DNA of 64,000 nucleotides from Palsa-1439 sp050015495 (GTDB taxonomy: Bacteria; Verrucomicrobiota; Verrucomicrobiia; Palsa-1439), in NCBI GenBank assembly GCA_050015495.1, contig JBEKBH010000005.1:62001-126000 (forward strand). Direction: 5' to 3'. Below are positions 59,436 to 64,000 of this stretch, piece by piece (position 1 is the first letter of the stretch; each line of letters starts with the position of its first letter). Both the position numbers and the translations under genes were made by a program. Under the pieces are notes generated by a model. The model ran no database searches. It saw only the letters and a list, made by a program, of their open reading frames with translations, and was not told where the DNA came from.

Positions 59436-60185
59436 CTACCTATCATTTGGGACATCCAATATCCCTCCCATGTATGGAAGGAGCAGAAACACAATGATTA
59501 TTCCGACCAGACGGATCTCTGGGTGCTGTGCTGTGTTGTACACCCAGTGTGCCAGTATGCATCCCCACAGATTATCAGTTTTCTCACGGAGGAGACAGAG
59601 CATGACGGTCAATATCGCTGTCATTACAAACAGGTACCAAGCTGTAAATACGAATAGATGATACACGGAGTTGATGACAACGAGCAACGCCGTCGCCAAC
59701 ACAGCCCCGTAGGATCGCCTAAACACGGGATAGAGAAAGCCGCGCATCAGAGGTTCTTCGAGAATCGGGCTGAGTTGGCCCAGCAACATCATATAGAGCA
59801 AGTATTCATGCCGCCGTGGGCTGAAATGAATGTAGTCTGGAGTGAGCTGCTTCGGGACGAGCCCGATCTTTCCTCCGTAGACAACGGCAAGGCTCACAAG
59901 AAGGCCGCCTAGGACCCCAAGCCAGCTCTTCAGATCCGGTCGTCGTCTCAGGCGAAAACGATTCACAAAGTCTCGTGTGGTCCGGCATTGCGAGAACAGG
60001 ATTGTGATGACAAAGCCCGCCAGCAAACCCAGAAGCACGCTAACAAAGTAGTTAGCCGGTGAAACAGTCCAAAAGGAAAAGACAAAACGACTGATCAGCA
60101 GATCAACCAACGGAATCAAGATCGCGCACTGCCACGCGCTACCCCTTGTCCACGTACCCGGTTCGTTATGCGACCCCGCTGCCAT
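59436..60185 (-). CDS. CPBP-family intramembrane protease
   Basis: 249 residues with about seven membrane helices. The glutamate motif EEPLMRGFLYPVF (EExxxR) lies near residue 140, with the later INSVYHLFVFT and ILAHWVYNT supplying the conserved His residues of CPBP (Abi) proteases. These cleave membrane proteins or CAAX-like substrates; many bacterial members sit in bacteriocin-immunity loci, which is not the case here. The gene is clearly more AT-rich than its neighbours and converges on the oxidoreductase 5 nt away. Transfer is possible. Confidence 0.85.
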   Translation of the reverse strand: MAAGSHNEPGTWTRGSAWQCAILIPLVDLLISRFVFSFWTVSPANYFVSVLLGLLAGFVITILFSQCRTTRDFVNRFRLRRRPDLKSWLGVLGGLLVSLAVVYGGKIGLVPKQLTPDYIHFSPRRHEYLLYMMLLGQLSPILEEPLMRGFLYPVFRRSYGAVLATALLVVINSVYHLFVFTAWYLFVMTAILTVMLCLLREKTDNLWGCILAHWVYNTAQHPEIRLVGIIIVFLLLPYMGGILDVPNDR

Positions 60186-60232
60186 TACAGCAGGTTGTCA
60201 TACGGAGTGGTTGGTATCAACTCTTCTGTATT

Positions 60233-62932
60233 TCAGGATGCGCGGTCGGGCTTTGTGCGCTTGATGCGCGCCTGTGGCGCATCTTCAAGGCAACGCGTGA
60301 CCAACGCCGTCCAGCCGGTCTGGTGGCTGGCGCCGACACCACGGCCATTGTCACCGTGAAAATACTCGTAGAAGAGAACCAGGTCCTTCCAATGCGGGTC
60401 CGTGGCGTACCGTCCTTCTGCCCCGTGACACGGGCGGCGACCATTCTCATCAGGCAGGAAAATGCGGGCCAGGCGCGCGCGGAGTTCGTCCGCGACCTGT
60501 TGCAGGTTCATCATATGACCGGACCCCGTCGGGCACTCGACCTTCAGGGCATCCCCGTAGAAATGGTGGTACCGTTCCAACGCCTCGATCAACAGATAGT
60601 TGATCGGAAACCAAATCGGCCCGCGCCAATTCGAGTTGCCGCCAAACAGACCCGAGTTCGATTCGCCGGGCACGTAATCGACGCGGTACTCCGAGCCGTT
60701 CACGTGGAATACGTAGGGGTTGCGCTCGTGGTATTTGGAGACGGACCGGATTCCGTACGGCGACAGAAACTCATTCTCATCGAGCATGTACCGCAGCATC
60801 CGCTCCAACCGTTCGCGCGACGGAATCGCCAGCAACCGGTGGCCATGGATCTCTTTCCGGCAATCCGAGGCCATGTAGGTGATTTGTTGCGCGAGGTCCT
60901 TGCGATGGGTCAGAAACCAGTCCAGCCGCTTGCGAAAACCCGGCAGCTTGTCGATAACTTCGTCTTCGAGTATTTCGGCCGCAATCAGGGGCAACAGTCC
61001 GACCACGGAGCGGATTTTCAGTGGGATCGTGCGCCCGTCCAGTGAAAGCTGGTCGTAATAAAAACCGTCTTCCTCGTCCCACAATCCCATTCCGCCATGG
61101 GTGTTAATCGCGTCGGCAATGGCGATGAAATGCTCGAAGAATTTCGACGCCATGTCTTCGGTCGCCGCATTATCGCGGGCCAGCTCCAGCGCCATGGAGA
61201 GCATCGTATTGCAGAAGAACGCCATCCACGCCGTGCCGTCGGCTTGTTGGAGCTGCCCGCCCGTGGGCAACGGCTTCGAGCGGTCGAACACGCCGATATT
61301 ATCGAGACCGAGGAAGCCGCCGCCAAAGATGTTCTTGCCCTCCGCATCCTTCCGGTTGACCCACCACGTGAAGTTGATCACCAGCTTCTGGAACGTGCGT
61401 GACAAGAACACCCGGTCGCGCTGGCCGCGACCGCCGGTCATCTTGTACACGCGCCAGCACGACCACGCATGCACGGGCGGGTTCACGTCGCCAAACGCGA
61501 ACTCGTAGGCCGGAACCTGTCCGCTGGGGTGCATGTACCATTCGCGCAAAAACAACACGAGCTGGTCCTTCGCGAATTGCGGGTCAAGTTTCGCAAACGC
61601 AATCATGTGAAACGCCAGGTCCCACGCCGCAAACCACGGATACTCCCAGTTGTCCGGCATCGAAATGATGTCGCGGGAATAGACATGACGCCACTCGGCG
61701 TTGCGCCCACTCTTGCGGGCTTCGGGAGGAGGCGGTTGCTGGGGATCGCCATCGAGCCAGTCGTTCACGATGTAGTGGTAGAATTGTTTGCTCCAGAGAA
61801 GACCCGCATATGCCTGGCAAACGATGTTCTGTTCCGCGGCGGAAAGCGTTGGGGGAACGTGCGCGGCGCGAAACTCCTCCGCTTCGCGTATCCGCGTCGC
61901 GAACACGTCGTCGAATTCCTGGCCCAGGCTGCTCGTGACCTTGAGCGGCTGGTTGGACAACCGAAAGCGCAGGATAACTTCCGCGCCCGCGGCAATCTGC
62001 AGCTTGTAGTGCGCCGCCACTTTCGTGCCCACCTGCTTCGGGTTGACCGCGTCAGTCCGGCCGTGCACGACGTATTCGTGAAAGGCGTCCTTTACGTAGG
62101 GCGTGTAGTTATCGATGTCGAACAGCCGTTTCGAGTTGGTCTCGTTCTCCGTGAACAACAATTCCGGCGCCTCCTTGTTCGGGCCGGGGCCGGCGACGAA
62201 ATAATGTTTTCCGAAATTGACGTGATCGCCTTCCACCGTGGAATCCCCGACGACCGACATCCGCGGTTTGATCCAACACCCCTCGTGTCGACAACCCCAG
62301 ATCCAGGTATTGCGGTACCACAGCGTGGGGAGTATATGCACCGCTGCGGCCTCGGGGCCGCGGTTGGCGACGGTGATGCGAATCAGGATGTCGTCGGGGC
62401 CGGCCTTGGCGTACTCGGCAAACACGTCGAAATAGCGGCTGTCATTGAACACGCCGGTATCGAGCAGTTCGAACTCCGGTTGGTCGTTGCCGCGGCGCCC
62501 GTTTTCCTCGGCGAGCCAGTCGTACGGGAATTCCGCCTGCGGATACTTGTACAGCGCTTTCATGTAGGAGTGCGTCGGCGTCGAATCCAGATAGTAGTAA
62601 CACTCCTTCACGTCCTCGCCGTGATTGCCTTCGGGCCCGGTCAAACCAAACAGCCGCTCCTTCAGAATCGGGTCCTTGCCGTTCCACAACGCCAGCGCAA
62701 AACACAGGCGGCACTCGCGGTCAGTGATCCCGAGCAATCCGTCCTCGCCCCAGCGATAGGCCCGGCTGCGCGCGTGGTCGTGGGGAAAGTAATCCCAACA
62801 CTCGCCGGTCCCGGAATAATCCTCGCGGACCGTCCCCCATTGCCGCTCCGATAAGTATGGTCCCCAGCGCTTCCAATTTTGCTGCCGCCGGGCATCATCG
62901 ATGAGTCGCTGTTGTTCCACGGGTACGCTCAT
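60233..62932 (-). CDS. GH63-like glucosidase
   Basis: 899 residues, the size of bacterial GH63-related glucosidases. The N-terminus (QQRLIDDARRQQNWKRWGPYLSERQWGTVREDYS) and the catalytic (alpha/alpha)6 barrel with FPHDHARSRAYRWGEDG, GGFLGLDNIGVFDRS and NSNWRGPIWFPINYL are characteristic of proteins annotated glucosidase or MGH1-like. It probably removes a terminal alpha-linked glucose. No signal peptide is visible, so it should be cytoplasmic. The next upstream gene on the same strand encodes a glucose-dehydrogenase-like enzyme, which suggests that glucose is the product. Confidence 0.88.
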   Translation of the reverse strand: MSVPVEQQRLIDDARRQQNWKRWGPYLSERQWGTVREDYSGTGECWDYFPHDHARSRAYRWGEDGLLGITDRECRLCFALALWNGKDPILKERLFGLTGPEGNHGEDVKECYYYLDSTPTHSYMKALYKYPQAEFPYDWLAEENGRRGNDQPEFELLDTGVFNDSRYFDVFAEYAKAGPDDILIRITVANRGPEAAAVHILPTLWYRNTWIWGCRHEGCWIKPRMSVVGDSTVEGDHVNFGKHYFVAGPGPNKEAPELLFTENETNSKRLFDIDNYTPYVKDAFHEYVVHGRTDAVNPKQVGTKVAAHYKLQIAAGAEVILRFRLSNQPLKVTSSLGQEFDDVFATRIREAEEFRAAHVPPTLSAAEQNIVCQAYAGLLWSKQFYHYIVNDWLDGDPQQPPPPEARKSGRNAEWRHVYSRDIISMPDNWEYPWFAAWDLAFHMIAFAKLDPQFAKDQLVLFLREWYMHPSGQVPAYEFAFGDVNPPVHAWSCWRVYKMTGGRGQRDRVFLSRTFQKLVINFTWWVNRKDAEGKNIFGGGFLGLDNIGVFDRSKPLPTGGQLQQADGTAWMAFFCNTMLSMALELARDNAATEDMASKFFEHFIAIADAINTHGGMGLWDEEDGFYYDQLSLDGRTIPLKIRSVVGLLPLIAAEILEDEVIDKLPGFRKRLDWFLTHRKDLAQQITYMASDCRKEIHGHRLLAIPSRERLERMLRYMLDENEFLSPYGIRSVSKYHERNPYVFHVNGSEYRVDYVPGESNSGLFGGNSNWRGPIWFPINYLLIEALERYHHFYGDALKVECPTGSGHMMNLQQVADELRARLARIFLPDENGRRPCHGAEGRYATDPHWKDLVLFYEYFHGDNGRGVGASHQTGWTALVTRCLEDAPQARIKRTKPDRAS

Positions 62933-63027
62933 GTCTTACCCCTTCCTTCCGTCTCGGTCCGCAACCTGGCCAAAAACTTCACCGTCGTTCTCGCCCATTG
63001 TTTGTCACTCATGCGTGGCTCCATCGG

Positions 63028-64000
63028 TCAACGGCTGATGGAGATGACGTTCTTGATGCCGCCCGCCCTGCCCAGCAACAGATCGCGATGTTCCTCCATC
63101 GAATATCGTTTGGTGATCAGCAGGCGCACGGCTTCCGGCCATTTCCCGGTGAAGATTTGCAGGTCGGCGATGGCCGATTCAAAGGCGTCGCGGTTGGCGT
63201 TGACCGTCCCGTAGACGATCTGGTTCTTCAGAACGAGGTTGCGCATGATGAGATCCGCGTCCAGTTCGATAGGCCCCTTTCGTCCGGGCACGCCCGTGAA
63301 GATGAATACGCCGTTTGTCCCCAGCAACTCCATCAGTTGGAATGACACGCTGGATGCGCCGGTGGCCTCGTACACCAGATCGATGTTGCCGACCAACGCC
63401 GCCAATTGTTCCAACGAGGTGTCTTTGCCCGAGACATACGTGGCGCCAATGGCCTCGACCAAACTGGCCTTGGGACTGGGCTTCGGCTCTTGCGAATACA
63501 CAAACGTCTGGAAACCTTCGTTGGCGAGCACCATCGCCCCCAGCAAACCGACCGGCCCGGCGCCCAGGACGACCGCATGATGACAGTACGCCGCCGGCTT
63601 CCCCGGTTCGAGCGGACAGGCCCATGGCAGCCGCATTTGCACCTGCCACAGTTGCGTCAGCCCCTTTTCGGCGATCGTCAGCGGCTCCGTGAGCACGCCC
63701 ACGTCACGCAATCCGGGTGGCACAACGTTCATGTATTGCTCGTCGTCCACCACGAATTCCGTCATGAACCCGTGCTGCATTTTGATGCCCCGCTCGGTGA
63801 AATCACCCGTGTAGCAGAAATCCTGCCGTCCGCTCCGGCACGCGAGGCAGCTCTCATGTGGGCAGGGTCGCCGCACCATCGGCACCGCAAGATCGCCGAC
63901 CTTGACGCGCGAGACCGCGCGGCCGACCTCGACGACTTCGCCGAAGGATTCGTGGCCAAGGACGAGATAATTGCTGCCGTCGGGCGGCGTGCCGTACTCG
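63028..64000 (-). CDS. Glucose 1-dehydrogenase-like zinc MDR enzyme, N-terminus outside window
   Basis: The stop is at 63028 and the frame runs off the right edge (about 324 residues seen; EYGTPPDGSNYLVLGHESFG is the first segment). The visible part carries the catalytic GHE motif, the structural zinc set CPHESCLACRSGRQDFC, a Rossmann HHAVVLGAGPVGLLGAMVLA, and a C-terminus like the glucose dehydrogenase C-terminal family. It oxidises glucose with NAD(P) to gluconolactone. The 95-nt gap to the glucosidase start and shared strand suggest one transcription unit for glucoside breakdown and oxidation. Confidence 0.87.
   Translation of the reverse strand, partial: EYGTPPDGSNYLVLGHESFGEVVEVGRAVSRVKVGDLAVPMVRRPCPHESCLACRSGRQDFCYTGDFTERGIKMQHGFMTEFVVDDEQYMNVVPPGLRDVGVLTEPLTIAEKGLTQLWQVQMRLPWACPLEPGKPAAYCHHAVVLGAGPVGLLGAMVLANEGFQTFVYSQEPKPSPKASLVEAIGATYVSGKDTSLEQLAALVGNIDLVYEATGASSVSFQLMELLGTNGVFIFTGVPGRKGPIELDADLIMRNLVLKNQIVYGTVNANRDAFESAIADLQIFTGKWPEAVRLLITKRYSMEEHRDLLLGRAGGIKNVISISR

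Overview
The window looks like a GC-rich chromosome segment from the PVC superphylum, most likely Verrucomicrobiota. The best marker is a 50-residue basic protein at 5582-5734 that matches the small basic protein family described in Chlamydiae and Verrucomicrobia. Dense palindromic intergenic repeats fit such genomes. No rRNA, tRNA, integrase, transposase or CRISPR array was recognised. Taxonomy is inferred from gene content only.

Layout. 1-750: 3' part of a TIR-like gene, more AT-rich than its surroundings. 0.9-9.6 kb: plus-strand housekeeping run of DUF2252, HAD phosphatase, cutA, a HEAT/thioredoxin/TPR protein, a TPR protein, the small basic protein, an RluB-type pseudouridine synthase, an SH3 protein, folD and a GT87-type membrane transferase. 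9.5-13.1 kb: glucan phosphorylase and ispH on the minus strand. 13.2-39.1 kb: a minus-strand exopolysaccharide locus of about 18 tightly packed genes, many joined by 4-nt stop/start overlaps. It holds a flippase, an O-antigen-ligase-like protein, two ArnT/GT39-like transferases, seven glycosyltransferases, an acyltransferase, a DegT aminotransferase, a GDP-mannose-6-dehydrogenase-like enzyme, a free methyltransferase, an asparagine synthase, a deacetylase-like protein and two unusual multidomain fusions. A GbsR/MarR-type regulator sits upstream.

39.9-47.2 kb: a secreted beta-propeller/phosphoesterase, then an accessory stretch with a 0.9-kb patchwork of palindromic repeats, a Ser/Thr kinase with HEAT-like repeats, a cupin, and a small lipoprotein preceded by three near-perfect palindromes and flanked by two decayed copies of one short element. 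47.2-52.2 kb: a three-subunit molybdenum hydroxylase divergent from a YgeY-type M20 hydrolase. 52.4-59.4 kb: a secreted protein, an ECF sigma/membrane anti-sigma pair, a STAS protein, a lipoprotein with a SecD-head-like region, and a very large single-chain indolepyruvate:ferredoxin oxidoreductase. 59.4-64 kb: a CPBP protease, a GH63-like glucosidase and a partial glucose 1-dehydrogenase.

How the genes fit together. The central locus can plausibly make, decorate, export and polymerise a complex polysaccharide containing a uronic acid (probably ManA via GDP-mannose oxidation) and an amino sugar. No exosortase, initiating phosphoglycosyltransferase or Wza/Wzc export pair is visible here. The 47-59 kb modules point to oxidation of purine-like heterocycles and aryl 2-oxoacids. 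The right end suggests alpha-glucoside cleavage followed by glucose oxidation. The most unusual items are the methyltransferase/APH-like/methyltransferase fusion, the oxidoreductase/epimerase fusion, a repeat element read as coding sequence in the HEAT/thioredoxin/TPR gene, the asparagine-synthase remnant and the palindrome cluster at 45.9-46.0 kb.
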